Shown here in pieces: positions 1 through 7,926 of a stretch of 34,769 bases of DNA. A model generated the notes under the pieces. That model was not told the origin of the DNA, searched no databases, and saw only the letters and a list, made by a program, of their open reading frames with translations. The DNA comes from DATGKD01 sp035294855. Its GTDB lineage: Bacteria; Actinomycetota; Acidimicrobiia; Acidimicrobiales; UBA8190. The position numbers and the translations under genes were made by a program. How positions within the stretch are numbered: the stretch's first letter is position 1; each line of letters opens with the position of its first letter. Location: the NCBI GenBank assembly GCA_035294855.1, contig DATGKD010000111.1:1-34769 (forward strand), read 5' to 3'.

Positions 1-45
1 TTCGTGCCGTTCGTGCCGTTCGTGCCGTTCGTGCCGTTCGTGCCG
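1..45. repeat. 9-bp tandem repeat, five perfect copies
   Basis: The unit TTCGTGCCG occurs five times head to tail and may continue beyond the left edge. A sixth isolated copy lies at 64-72. On the minus strand, in the frame of the partial gene covering this region, each unit reads Gly-Thr-Asn, so copy-number change would keep the frame. The repeat is therefore most simply a coding microsatellite. Confidence 0.9.
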
Positions 46-257
46 TTCGCTTCGTGAGCGCCGTTCGTGCCGGCGGGGCGCCCTGCGCCGTTTGCGTTCG
101 CCGGGCCGTCACTCGCCACACGCGCGCCACGCCCGACCACGCGCACGCCGTTCCCGTCGAGCGCGCGGTACAGCGAGCGCACCATGCCGGTGCAGCCGCC
201 GTCCGGCAGCGAGTCGTCGATGGCGGCATCGGGCGTCACGGCGTTCGATCGGGGCAA
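1..257 (-). CDS. Hypothetical protein, N-terminal part, with Asn-Gly-Thr repeat tail
   Basis: Only the first 85 or so codons are inside the window; the gene runs off the left edge. I chose the TTG at 257-255 because GAGGA at 269-265, overlapping the MBOAT stop, is a good ribosome-binding site 7 nt upstream. A GTG at 239-237 is the alternative. The N-terminal half is ordinary sequence (it contains DGGCTGMVRSLYRAL and a GVRVVG stretch). It is followed by a low-complexity segment rich in Ala, Asn and Gly that ends in repeated Asn-Gly-Thr. I do not recognise the family. Its position directly after an MBOAT gene suggests a partner in polymer acylation or surface-glycan work, but that is inference only. 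The frame is supported by continuity through the 9-bp repeats and by the RBS. Confidence 0.5.
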   Translation of the reverse strand, partial: MPRSNAVTPDAAIDDSLPDGGCTGMVRSLYRALDGNGVRVVGRGARVASDGPANANGAGRPAGTNGAHEANGTNGTNGTNGTNGT

Positions 258-267
258 CGTCGCGTCC

Positions 268-1692
268 TCAGAACCTGTAGTAGATGAACGGCGCCACGCC
301 CTGGGGCCCGAGCGTGGTGATGACGAGAAGAGCAACTCCCAGTATGGCGCCCTGGACGGCCCACCCTTGACGGACGAAGGCACGTTGTGCGCGCTGTGCG
401 GCGTCAGCGGGGAGGTACTGCAACGCCAGTGCGCCGCACACCGTGATGAGGAGCAGCGGCGTCACGAGCGGTGCGGTCCCCCACGCCGTGAACAATCGTT
501 TGATCAGGGTGAACGCGCCGGATATCGAATCCGCCCGGAAGAAGATCCACCCCAGGCACACGACGTGGAACGTGGCCACCCGCTGGACCACCGCCCGAAC
601 GGTGCCCTCGGGCACCGGATCGAGCCCGGCCCGCTGGCGGCGATCGCGCCGGAAATGGCCCACGACCTGGCCGAACCCGTGGAGTGCCCCCCAGGCGATG
701 AAGGTCCACGCCGCCCCGTGCCAGAGCCCGCCGAGCACCATCGTGATCATGACGTTGCGCGCCGTGGTCCAGCGCGAGCCCCGCCCACCTCCGAGGGGGA
801 TGTAGAGGTAGTCGCGCAGCCAACGCGAGAGGGTCATGTGCCACCGCCGCCAGAAGTCCTGCAGGTTGCGCGCCGTCTACGGTCGGTCGAAGTTGGCCGG
901 GAACTGGAAGCCCAGCAGCATCGCGATCCCGATGGCGATGTCGGTGTAGCCGCTGAAGTCCGCGTAGATCTCCACCGCGAACCCGTACGCGGCGAACAGG
1001 ATCTCGATCGCGCTGTGCTGGTGCGGTGCGCCGAAGACCGGCCGCACGATGGCCGCGTCGACGTACGACGAGATGACCACCTTCTTGAAGAGCCCGCCGG
1101 CCACGAGCCACGCGGCGCGACCGAAGTCGATGCCCTTCGCGTCGCGACGGCGTCTGATCTGAGGCAGGAGCTCTCCACCGCGCACGATCGGTCCGGCCAC
1201 GAGGTGCGGGAAGAACGACAGGTACACCGCGAGGTCGATGGGCCGCGCCGGTTCGAGGACGCGCCGGTAGACGTCAATGACGTAGCTGAGCGCCATGAAG
1301 GTGAAGAACGACACGCCGACGGGGAGCGTCACCGCCAGGAGCGGAAAGGCGCGTCCCATGTGCAGCGCGTGCAGCGCGTTGTCGACGTTGACCGACAGGA
1401 ACCCGTAGTACTTGAACCACGCGAGCAGCCCGAGCAGCGCCGCGACGCTCCCGGCGAGCACCGCGCGGCGGCCGCGACCGTCGGGCAGGCGCGCGAGTGC
1501 CGACGCGCCGAGGTGGCTGAGCGCGGTGGAGGCGGCCAACAGGAAGATGAACCGCCAGTCCCACCAGCTGTAGAAGAGGTAGCTCGCCGCGATCATGGCG
1601 AGCTTCCAGATGCGCGGGTACGGGTTGAGCAGCCAGTTGGCCGTGAAGGCCACGGCGAAGAAGATCGCGAAGTCGATCGTCGGAAACAGCAT
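268..1692 (-). pseudogene. MBOAT-family O-acyltransferase (AlgI-like), interrupted by in-frame TAG
   Basis: Membrane-bound O-acyltransferase of the AlgI/DltB type, which moves acyl groups across the membrane onto extracellular polysaccharides. Residues 1-271 (ATG at 1692) carry the typical start MLFPTIDFAIFF, several membrane segments, and the motif ending in NFDRP. A TAG stands at 879-877 where the family usually has a Tyr codon. The same frame then continues without a gap through TARNLQDFWRRWH and WLRDYLYIPLGG to the invariant His of GGLWHGAAW (about residue 325) and the usual family ending near 268. Total length, about 474 codons, is normal. Only one base (TAC to TAG) separates it from an intact gene. 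It could be a recent nonsense mutation, a sequencing error or readthrough; an internal ATG at 837 could start the C-terminal piece. No clear Shine-Dalgarno site precedes 1692. Confidence 0.88.
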
Positions 1693-1728
1693 GCGTCAAT
1701 TACGCGGTCTTCGTCGCTTCCGCACCCC

Positions 1729-1752
1729 CGATGCGGAGCGCGCACCGCATCG
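1729..1752. terminator. Hairpin between etfA and the MBOAT gene
   Basis: CGATGCGG (1729-1736) and CCGCATCG (1745-1752) form a perfect 8-bp stem with an 8-nt loop, 80 bp downstream of the etfA stop. There is no T-run, which is common for terminators in high-GC actinobacteria. Function as terminator of the etf operon is inferred from position. Confidence 0.45.
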
Positions 1753-1833
1753 CTCGCACCCTACCGCGTGGGACCCCTCACCGAAGTGTTCTGCGACGCG
1801 CCAGCGGCCCCGTTCGGAGGCCCGGTCGCGCGG

Positions 1834-2805
1834 TCAGCCGTGCGACTTGAGCGCCTCGATCAGCTTGGGGACCACCTTGTGCACGTCGCCGACGATGCCC
1901 AGGTCCGCGATGGAGAAGATGGGGGCGTCGGCGTCCTTGTTGATGGCGACGATGTTCTTCGAGCCCTTCATCCCCACCATGTGCTGCGTCGCGCCCGAGA
2001 TGCCGCAGGCGATGTACACCGTCGGCTTCACCGTCTTGCCGGTCTGGCCCACCTGGTGCGAGTAGGGCACCCACCCGGCGTCGACGATCGCTCGGCTCGC
2101 GCCCGCCGCCCCCCGCAGCAGCTTGGCCAGCTCCTCGATCATGGCGTAGTGCTCGGCGCCGCCGAGGCCCCGGCCACCGGAGACGACCACATCCGCCTCG
2201 TCGAGCTTGGGACCGGTGCGCTCCTCCTCGTGCCGGGCCAGGATCTTGGCCGCACCCGTCGCCCCGAGGTCGGGCACCTCCACCGAGGTCACCTGGGCCG
2301 CCGCGCCGTCGCCGGGCTCGGCCGCGAAGGACTTGGCGCGCACGACGAAGACCCACGGCTTGGGGCCCGTGAACTTGGCCGTGGCCACCTGGGTCCCCCC
2401 GAAGAGACCGTGCTGGGAGAGGACGTCGTCGCCCTCGACCGACAGGCCGACGACGTTGGTGATCACCGGGACGTCGATCCGCGCGGACAGCCGTCCGGCG
2501 ACGTCACGTCCGTCGTAGGTGGCGGGCACGAGCACGACGTCGGGCCGTTGTCCTCCCTCGATCAGCGCCGCCATGGCGGCAGCCACGGGCGCCCCGGGGA
2601 GGGCGTCACCGAGGTCGCCCACGTCGTAGACGGTGGACGCCCCGTACTTGCCGAGCTCGTCGGCGACGCCCGCGGTGCCGGCGCCCCACGCGACCGCTTC
2701 CACGGTCGACCCGAGGGAACGGGCCTCGGTGAGCAACTCGAGCGTCGTGCTGGTGAGCCCGCCCTCGGCGGACTCGGCCAGGACCCACACCTTGTCGATC
2801 GGCAT
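1834..2805 (-). CDS. etfA: Electron transfer flavoprotein alpha subunit
   Basis: Alpha subunit (323 aa) of the FAD-containing heterodimer that takes electrons from acyl-CoA and related dehydrogenases and passes them to ETF:quinone oxidoreductase. The N-terminal half is the ETF alpha/beta nucleotide-binding-like fold. The C-terminal FAD domain is clear: SGGRGLGG, then GWVPYSHQVGQTGKTV, then the YIACGISGATQHMVGM and INKDADAPIF segments that surround FAD. The ATG at 2805 is preceded by GAGAGGG, a fair ribosome-binding site. It lies 11 nt after etfB and surely shares its transcript. Length is normal and no key segment is missing. Confidence 0.97.
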   Translation of the reverse strand: MPIDKVWVLAESAEGGLTSTTLELLTEARSLGSTVEAVAWGAGTAGVADELGKYGASTVYDVGDLGDALPGAPVAAAMAALIEGGQRPDVVLVPATYDGRDVAGRLSARIDVPVITNVVGLSVEGDDVLSQHGLFGGTQVATAKFTGPKPWVFVVRAKSFAAEPGDGAAAQVTSVEVPDLGATGAAKILARHEEERTGPKLDEADVVVSGGRGLGGAEHYAMIEELAKLLRGAAGASRAIVDAGWVPYSHQVGQTGKTVKPTVYIACGISGATQHMVGMKGSKNIVAINKDADAPIFSIADLGIVGDVHKVVPKLIEALKSHG

Positions 2806-2816
2806 CGCTTTCCCTC

Positions 2817-3596
2817 TCAGATGACTTTGAGCTGCTCGAGGAACGCCACCACACGGTCGTGGCCGTCACCCTCGTCGACCACGATCTCGCCGGCCTTGCG
2901 CTCCTCGGCGGCCGCCACGTCGGTCACTTCCTGGCGGGCACCGGACGCGCCCACCTGGCCGGCCTCGAGGCCGAGGTCGGCCACCGTCACCTGGTCGACC
3001 GGCTTCGACTTGGCGGCCATGATCCCCTTGAACGACGGGTAGCGCGGCTCGACCACGCCGGCGGTGACCGTGACGACCGCGGGAAGCGGGCACTCGACCT
3101 CGTCGTAGCCGGCTTCGGTCTGCCGCTCCACGTGGACCTTGCCGTCTCCCACCGACACCTTCTTGGCGAAGGTGACCGACGGCAGCCCGAGCAGCTCGGC
3201 AACCTGGACCGGAGTGGTCCCGGTGTAACCGTCGGTGGATTCCGTGGCGGCGAGCACGAGGTCCGGCTGCGCCCGTTCGATCGCCTTGGCGAGCACGCGT
3301 GCGGTCCCGAGGGCGTCAGATCCGGCGAGCGCCTCGTCGCTCACCAGGATGGCTTTGGCCGCCCCCATGGCGAGGGCCGTCCGCAGGCCTGACGTCTCCG
3401 CGTTCGGAGCCATCGACACCAGGGTCACTTCGCCCCCGCCGGCTTGTTCGGCGAGCTGCAGGCCCATCTCGACCCCGTAGGCGTCGGAGTCGTCGAGGAT
3501 CAGCTTTCCCTCCCTGACGAGGGTCTTCGTCCCCGGATCGAGCGCGGCGGGAGCCGCCGGGTCCGGGATCTGCTTGACACACACGACGACGTTCAT
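2817..3596 (-). CDS. etfB: Electron transfer flavoprotein beta subunit
   Basis: Beta subunit (259 aa) of ETF, binding AMP and pairing with EtfA. The start MNVVVCVKQIPDP is the family N-terminus. The stretches ESTDGYTGTTPVQVAELLG and, near residues 190-205, PRYPSFKGIMAAKSKP are characteristic, the latter being the recognition-loop region. The ATG at 3596 overlaps the stop of the upstream phosphodiesterase gene in an ATGA, so translation is probably coupled. The frame is open further upstream, but that part is antisense-like and unlike EtfB, so I rejected a longer N-terminus. Expected partners are acyl-CoA dehydrogenases, none of which are in this window; an enoyl-CoA hydratase lies about 27 kb away. 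Confidence 0.97.
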   Translation of the reverse strand: MNVVVCVKQIPDPAAPAALDPGTKTLVREGKLILDDSDAYGVEMGLQLAEQAGGGEVTLVSMAPNAETSGLRTALAMGAAKAILVSDEALAGSDALGTARVLAKAIERAQPDLVLAATESTDGYTGTTPVQVAELLGLPSVTFAKKVSVGDGKVHVERQTEAGYDEVECPLPAVVTVTAGVVEPRYPSFKGIMAAKSKPVDQVTVADLGLEAGQVGASGARQEVTDVAAAEERKAGEIVVDEGDGHDRVVAFLEQLKVI

Positions 3597-4417
3597 GACC
3601 TCGATTGTTCCCGAGAACCCGGTGGCTCGACCAATCGACCGCGGGGACCACCCTCGTCGATCAAGCGCCCGACCAGGGCCAGCGTCGACTCCACGTGGTC
3701 GGTGATGACGCAATCGACCCCGGCGTCGACCACGGCGAGCACCTCGTCGTCGCCGTTGACGGTCCACGCCGCGACCGTCATGCCGAGCCCGTGCGCCTCG
3801 GCCACGACAGCGCGGTCCACCTGGCTGTGGTGGAGGTGCACCGCAGCGCACTCCAGTTCGACCGCGGTGCCCAACGCGCCGGCCGCGTCGAGCGCGGGGT
3901 GCGTGAGCAAGCCGAGCGCCACCGGCGCGGCGGCGGCGCGCACCGCCTCCAGAGTGGCCGGCCAGAACGAGGACACCACGACGAGCGGGGCCCCGGATCT
4001 CGCCGCGTCCCGGCGCAGAACGTCCGCGACCGCGCCCGCGACCGGCCGGGCCTCACCGGACCCGGGCTCGCCGGGGCTGTTCTTTATCTCGACGTTCACC
4101 GCCCATCCCGTGCATGCGTCGAGGACCTCGGCGAGCGTGGGCACCCACCGAGGAAGGTCCACCGACGCCACCGCGTGGATCGGCGCCCCCTCGACGAGGG
4201 CGTCGTGGTGGACGACAAGGACCCCGTCCGCGGCCAGCCGGACGTCGAGCTCCACGCCGTCGGCCCCCGCGTGGCGGGCGCCGGTGAACGCCTCGAGGGT
4301 GTTCTCCCGCCAGGGCCCGGTCCCGCCGCGGTGGGCGAGGACGAGGGGCCGCCCCGCACCACGGCGCGGCCATCCCCGGACCCCGTCAGTGCCCATCGTC
4401 GGGCCCATCGTCGGCAC
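3593..4417 (-). CDS. Glycerophosphodiester phosphodiesterase
   Basis: GDPD family TIM-barrel enzyme that hydrolyses glycerophosphodiesters to glycerol 3-phosphate and an alcohol. Key residues are visible: the catalytic HRGG, then ENT, the metal-binding pair in VELDVR, and HHD downstream. NVEIKN and the C-terminal WTVN and DCVITDH segments are also typical. No signal peptide is evident, so a cytosolic form is likely. The start is uncertain: GTG at 4450, GTG at 4417 and ATGs at 4408 and 4396 are in frame. I prefer 4417 because GGGGGAGGG lies upstream, although at long spacing (about 12 nt); 4396 would give the usual short N-terminus. The stop overlaps the etfB start by 4 nt, so it heads an operon with etfBA, which is not an obvious functional pairing. 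Confidence 0.9.
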   Translation of the reverse strand: MPTMGPTMGTDGVRGWPRRGAGRPLVLAHRGGTGPWRENTLEAFTGARHAGADGVELDVRLAADGVLVVHHDALVEGAPIHAVASVDLPRWVPTLAEVLDACTGWAVNVEIKNSPGEPGSGEARPVAGAVADVLRRDAARSGAPLVVVSSFWPATLEAVRAAAAPVALGLLTHPALDAAGALGTAVELECAAVHLHHSQVDRAVVAEAHGLGMTVAAWTVNGDDEVLAVVDAGVDCVITDHVESTLALVGRLIDEGGPRGRLVEPPGSREQSRS

Positions 4418-4437
4418 CGTCGGACAGGGCCCTCCCC

Positions 4438-4487
4438 CACGTGAAATCACGCTTGCGGGGGTCCCCGCTTGGGAGTACCTTCACGTG
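4438..4487. promoter_or_regulatory. Inverted CACGTG boxes in the divergent GDPD/whiB region
   Basis: CACGTGAA at 4438-4445 and its reverse complement TTCACGTG at 4480-4487 flank a GC-rich palindrome, GCGGGG-GT-CCCCGC at 4455-4468. The two boxes are 42 bp apart start to start, about four helical turns, between the divergent GDPD-etfBA and whiB-like genes. Each core CACGTG is itself palindromic. A paired operator is a reasonable reading; the regulator is unknown. The left box overlaps the GDPD reading frame only if that gene starts at 4450. Confidence 0.45.
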
Positions 4488-4589
4488 CAAATCCGCTCCA
4501 CTGGCGGTCAACCCCTGTGACCAGCCAAGTGAAGCGAATCACAAGACGTACGGCAGGCAGCGTCCGCAGCGCGACCGGAGGAGGCAGCA

Positions 4590-4880
4590 GTGGCGCTCAT
4601 GTGGAACCGCTCGGTCGAATGGGATGCCGACGACTGGCGCAAGCTGGCGTCGTGCAGAGACACCGAGCCCGACCTCTTCTTCCCCGTCGGCACGACCGGA
4701 CCGGCCATCGAGCAGATCGAGGCCGCCAAGCGGGTGTGCCGGTCCTGCGAGGCGATCGAGCCGTGCCTCGAGTTCGCCCTCGCCACGAACCAGGAGTCTG
4801 GCATCTGGGGCGGCACCTCCGAAGAGGAGCGCCGCCGGCTCCGCAAGGCGTGGCTCGCCGCCCGGCGCCGCGCCTCCTAG
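4590..4880 (+). CDS. WhiB-family Fe-S transcriptional regulator
   Basis: Small (96 aa) WhiB-like protein, an actinobacterial signature. It should bind a 4Fe-4S cluster that senses redox or NO and act with the primary sigma factor. Four cysteines are in the expected order: Cys22, then the CxxC pair Cys50 and Cys53, then Cys59. The G[IV]WGG turn is present as GIWGG (71-75), followed by a basic tail (KAWLAARRRAS) for DNA contact. The GTG at 4590 has GGAGGAGG a few bases upstream, so the start is well supported. The short form without a long N-terminus resembles the WhiB1/WblE and WhiB2 groups, but I cannot assign one. Confidence 0.95.
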   Translation: MALMWNRSVEWDADDWRKLASCRDTEPDLFFPVGTTGPAIEQIEAAKRVCRSCEAIEPCLEFALATNQESGIWGGTSEEERRRLRKAWLAARRRAS

Positions 4881-4956
4881 CGCACCGACGTAGCTTTCCA
4901 GCCCTCGCTATCCTCGCCGCGAGGGGGATGACCGCATCGCAGGCGAGGTGCCGCCT

Positions 4957-7758
4957 ATGCCTGACGCCCTGACCGGGCGGAGGCTCAGCCAACGTTGGGT
5001 CGATCGCTCCATCAGGACCAAGGGGCTGGTCGTCGTCGTCGTCCCGGTCGCCATCCTCTTCGCCGTCCTCGGTTCGACCCTGTGGTTCATCCACGTCAAC
5101 AACGACGCGCAGAACGCCGAGCAGAACGCCCGGCAGTGCGCGGACACCGCCACCGCGCTCGACAACACCCTCCTGTCGGCGCAGACCGCCATCCGCGGCT
5201 ACTTCCTGACCGGGGACCGCGTGTTCAAGGCGTCGTACGACCAGGCGCAGAACGCCATGCCCGCACAGCTCGGGCTGATGAACCACATGACGGCGACGGG
5301 CGGTTGTGAGCCGCAATGGGCACGGGCGGTGGCGCGCGACGGGCAGCGGATCACCATCGACATGACCGAGCTGTCGTCGCTGCCTCCGGGTCTCGCCGCC
5401 TCGCAAGCGGTGCTCCGCCTGAGCCAGGACGCCACCAACCAGATGCACGCGGATGTGTCGAGCCTCGCCCGGCTCGAGTCGAACGTCGTCGCCAACCAGC
5501 GGTCCGCGGTGCACAGCTCCAACGTCGGCCTGCTCGCCGTCGCCATCGTGGCGGTCGTGCTCGCCGTGACGGGCGGCGTGCTCGTCTCGCGACTCTTCAC
5601 GCGCGGCGTCGTCTCCCGGCTCCGGCGTCTCGAGCGCGCCACCTCCGACGTCGAACGCGGGGAGCCGCCGCGCGAGGTCCCCACGGGGAACGACGAGATC
5701 GGCAGGTTGGCGGCGCGCATGATGACCACCTCGGCGCAACTCGTCGAGCGCGCCGAAGAGCGCGACCGCGCCCGCAGCGACCTCGAGCACATCCTCACCG
5801 CGAGCCCGGTGGTCTCGTTGCGCTACGACGTCGCGGGGCGCCGCTTTTCGTACGCCAGCCCGAACATCGAGCGCATGCTCGGGATCACCGCCGAGGAAGC
5901 GACGGCCAACCCCCGCGCCATCGACGACCGGTTCCACCCCGACTCTCGCCGTGAGCTGCGCGACGCGCTCGTGTCCGGTGCGGGCCAGCGGGGCGACCAT
6001 CTCCAGATCGTGCTGCGCTTCCGGCGGGACTCGACCTCCGAGGACTGGAAGGAGGCCGAGGCGGTCTACACCGTCGACACCGCGCCGGACGGCGCGCTCC
6101 GCAACGTCGTCGCCTACCTGATCGACGTGTCCGAGCGCAACGCCGCCCGCCATGCCGCCGAGGAGCGCCGGCAACTCCTCGAATCGATCTTCCACGCGTC
6201 ACCGGACACCATCGTCGTGCGCGACATCGACGGGCGCGTGGTGCTCGCCAGCTCGGAACTGGTCCAGGCGGTGGGCGCCAGTGCAGACGACGTCGACGTC
6301 GTGATCGACCGTGCCTTCCGCTTCGGCCGCGTCCCGGTGTCCGAACGCGTGCTTCTCGACAGTCTGACCACCCGGTGCGTCGCCGGCGAGCGCACCCCGG
6401 AGCCGGTGATCACGAGCGGCCGCTTGCCGAACGGCGAGGTCCTCACCTACGAGACGCGCGCTCGGCCCGTCTTCGACGAGTCGGGGACCGTCACCGGCAC
6501 GGTGACGGTGTCACGCGACGTCACGCGACGGGTGGGCCTCGAGCAGTCCCTGCGCCAGGCGACCGAGCTCGCCGAACGGGCGAGCGACGCCAAGAGCGAA
6601 TTCCTCTCGCGCATGAGCCACGAGTTGCGCACGCCGCTCAACGCCATTCTGGGGTTCGCACAGCTGCTCGAGCTCGACGACCTCACCGAGGACCAGAGCG
6701 CGAGCGTCGACCAGATCCACGTCGCCGGGCGGCACCTGCTGGCCCTCATCAACGAGGTGCTCGACATCTCGCGGATCGAGGCCGGCCACCTCAGCCTGTC
6801 ACCCGAGCCGGTCGCCGTCACCGACGTGCTCGAAGAGGTGTCCACCCTCCTCCAACCCGAGGCCGACGAGGCTGGGGTGTCCCTTCGCGTGGACGCGCCC
6901 CGGACCGACGAGCTGTTCGTGCGTGCCGACCGGCAACGGCTCCTGCAGGTGCTGCTCAACCTGGGGACGAACGCGCTCAAATACAACCTGCCGGGCGGGT
7001 CGGCGTGGTTCCGCACCGCCCGCCGCGCCGGCGGACGGGTTCGGTTCGAAGTGCAAGACACGGGCCGGGGGATCCCGCGCGACCAGCAGGACCAGCTGTT
7101 CGTCCCGTTCGCGCGCCTCGGAGCCGAAGCGTCCCCGGTGGAGGGCACGGGCGTGGGGCTCGCGCTGTCGAAGCAGCTCGTGGAGGCCATGGGCGGGACG
7201 ATCGGGGTGATCTCGCGCCAGGACCAGGGGTCGACGTTCTGGGTCGAGCTCCACGGGACCGAGGCGTCCGCCGCCGACGGCGCGACCCGCCGCGAGCCCG
7301 CCGGGGCGCGCCGGGACGGTGCCCCCGGCGCACGGCATGACCGGGCGGACATCTCGGAGCACCCCAGAGCGGGGATGGTCGTGCTGCACATCGAGGACAA
7401 CCCCTCCAACGCGTCGCTCGTGGAGCAGCTGTTCGCGCGCCGCCACCACGTCCGGCTGGTACGCGCCGACACGGCGCGCACCGGCCTGGAGCTGGCGCGC
7501 CGCCACCGTCCTGACCTGGTCCTGCTCGACCTCCACCTGCCTGACCTGCGAGGTGACGAGGTCCTCCAGCGGCTCAAGGCCCTGCCGGATCTCGCCGAAA
7601 CCAAGATCGTCGTCGTGAGTGCGGACGCCACCCCCAGCAGGGTCAAGCACATGCTCGACCTCGGGGTCGAGGGGTACCTGACCAAGCCGGTCGACGTGGA
7701 CGCCCTCCTTCGGCTCGTAGACGACGAGGTCAGGGTCGATTCCGGTGCAGGTCGATAG
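4957..7758 (+). CDS. Hybrid sensor histidine kinase (CHASE3-HAMP-PAS-PAS-HisKA-HATPase-REC)
   Basis: A 933-aa membrane sensor. An N-terminal membrane segment (about residues 22-45) is followed by an extracytoplasmic CHASE3-like domain with the typical AIRGYFLTGD, a second membrane segment near 190-212, then HAMP. Two PAS domains follow (about 275-390 and 405-520). The kinase core has the H box SHELRTPLNAILGF with His555, the N box NLGTNALKYN, and the G boxes DTGRGIP and GTGVGLAL. After a polar linker comes a receiver domain with the acidic pair in HIEDN, phospho-acceptor Asp858 in LLDLHLPD and Lys910 in TKP. All residues for kinase and receiver activity are present. ATG 4957 has GCGAGG upstream; a GTG at 4948 is possible. 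The response regulator that follows after 168 bp is the obvious partner. Confidence 0.95.
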   Translation: MPDALTGRRLSQRWVDRSIRTKGLVVVVVPVAILFAVLGSTLWFIHVNNDAQNAEQNARQCADTATALDNTLLSAQTAIRGYFLTGDRVFKASYDQAQNAMPAQLGLMNHMTATGGCEPQWARAVARDGQRITIDMTELSSLPPGLAASQAVLRLSQDATNQMHADVSSLARLESNVVANQRSAVHSSNVGLLAVAIVAVVLAVTGGVLVSRLFTRGVVSRLRRLERATSDVERGEPPREVPTGNDEIGRLAARMMTTSAQLVERAEERDRARSDLEHILTASPVVSLRYDVAGRRFSYASPNIERMLGITAEEATANPRAIDDRFHPDSRRELRDALVSGAGQRGDHLQIVLRFRRDSTSEDWKEAEAVYTVDTAPDGALRNVVAYLIDVSERNAARHAAEERRQLLESIFHASPDTIVVRDIDGRVVLASSELVQAVGASADDVDVVIDRAFRFGRVPVSERVLLDSLTTRCVAGERTPEPVITSGRLPNGEVLTYETRARPVFDESGTVTGTVTVSRDVTRRVGLEQSLRQATELAERASDAKSEFLSRMSHELRTPLNAILGFAQLLELDDLTEDQSASVDQIHVAGRHLLALINEVLDISRIEAGHLSLSPEPVAVTDVLEEVSTLLQPEADEAGVSLRVDAPRTDELFVRADRQRLLQVLLNLGTNALKYNLPGGSAWFRTARRAGGRVRFEVQDTGRGIPRDQQDQLFVPFARLGAEASPVEGTGVGLALSKQLVEAMGGTIGVISRQDQGSTFWVELHGTEASAADGATRREPAGARRDGAPGARHDRADISEHPRAGMVVLHIEDNPSNASLVEQLFARRHHVRLVRADTARTGLELARRHRPDLVLLDLHLPDLRGDEVLQRLKALPDLAETKIVVVSADATPSRVKHMLDLGVEGYLTKPVDVDALLRLVDDEVRVDSGAGR

Positions 7759-7926
7759 GGGTTTTCGCGGGATGCTGAGGGTCGGAGGGATGAAGCAGGC
7801 GGCGGCGCCCACGGCTGGGCGACCGAACCTCGGAGGACTTCGCTTGTGGGCAGAAGATCAACGGGTTGACGACGTTCCCCCCGTGGAGGACCCTCGTCAT
7901 GTGGGCGGCTGAGCGGAGGTAGGTCT

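Noticed and set aside
877..879. Pyrrolysine or other amber recoding in the MBOAT gene
   Set aside because: No other in-frame TAG in a conserved gene was seen and no pylT or related gene is in the window; mutation or error is simpler.
67..3042. Very long plus-strand open frame (991 codons)
   Set aside because: It lies antisense to the MBOAT and etf genes, whose motifs are clear. Such long antisense frames are normal at this GC content and it shows no family pattern.
3597..3851. N-terminal extension of EtfB
   Set aside because: The frame stays open, but the extension is Arg/Gly low-complexity sequence antisense-like to nothing known, and the EtfB N-terminus begins exactly at 3596.
4455..4468. 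GC palindrome as a rho-independent terminator
   Set aside because: It sits between two divergent genes, upstream of both, where no transcript should end; treated as part of the control region.
4597..6195. Minus-strand open frame of 532 codons
   Set aside because: Antisense to whiB and the hybrid kinase; composition is Arg/Gly/Val-rich without motifs.
7759..7926. Riboswitch or small RNA between kinase and response regulator
   Set aside because: I looked for known aptamer cores and a convincing hairpin and saw neither; only the GGAGGT site for 7927 is supported.
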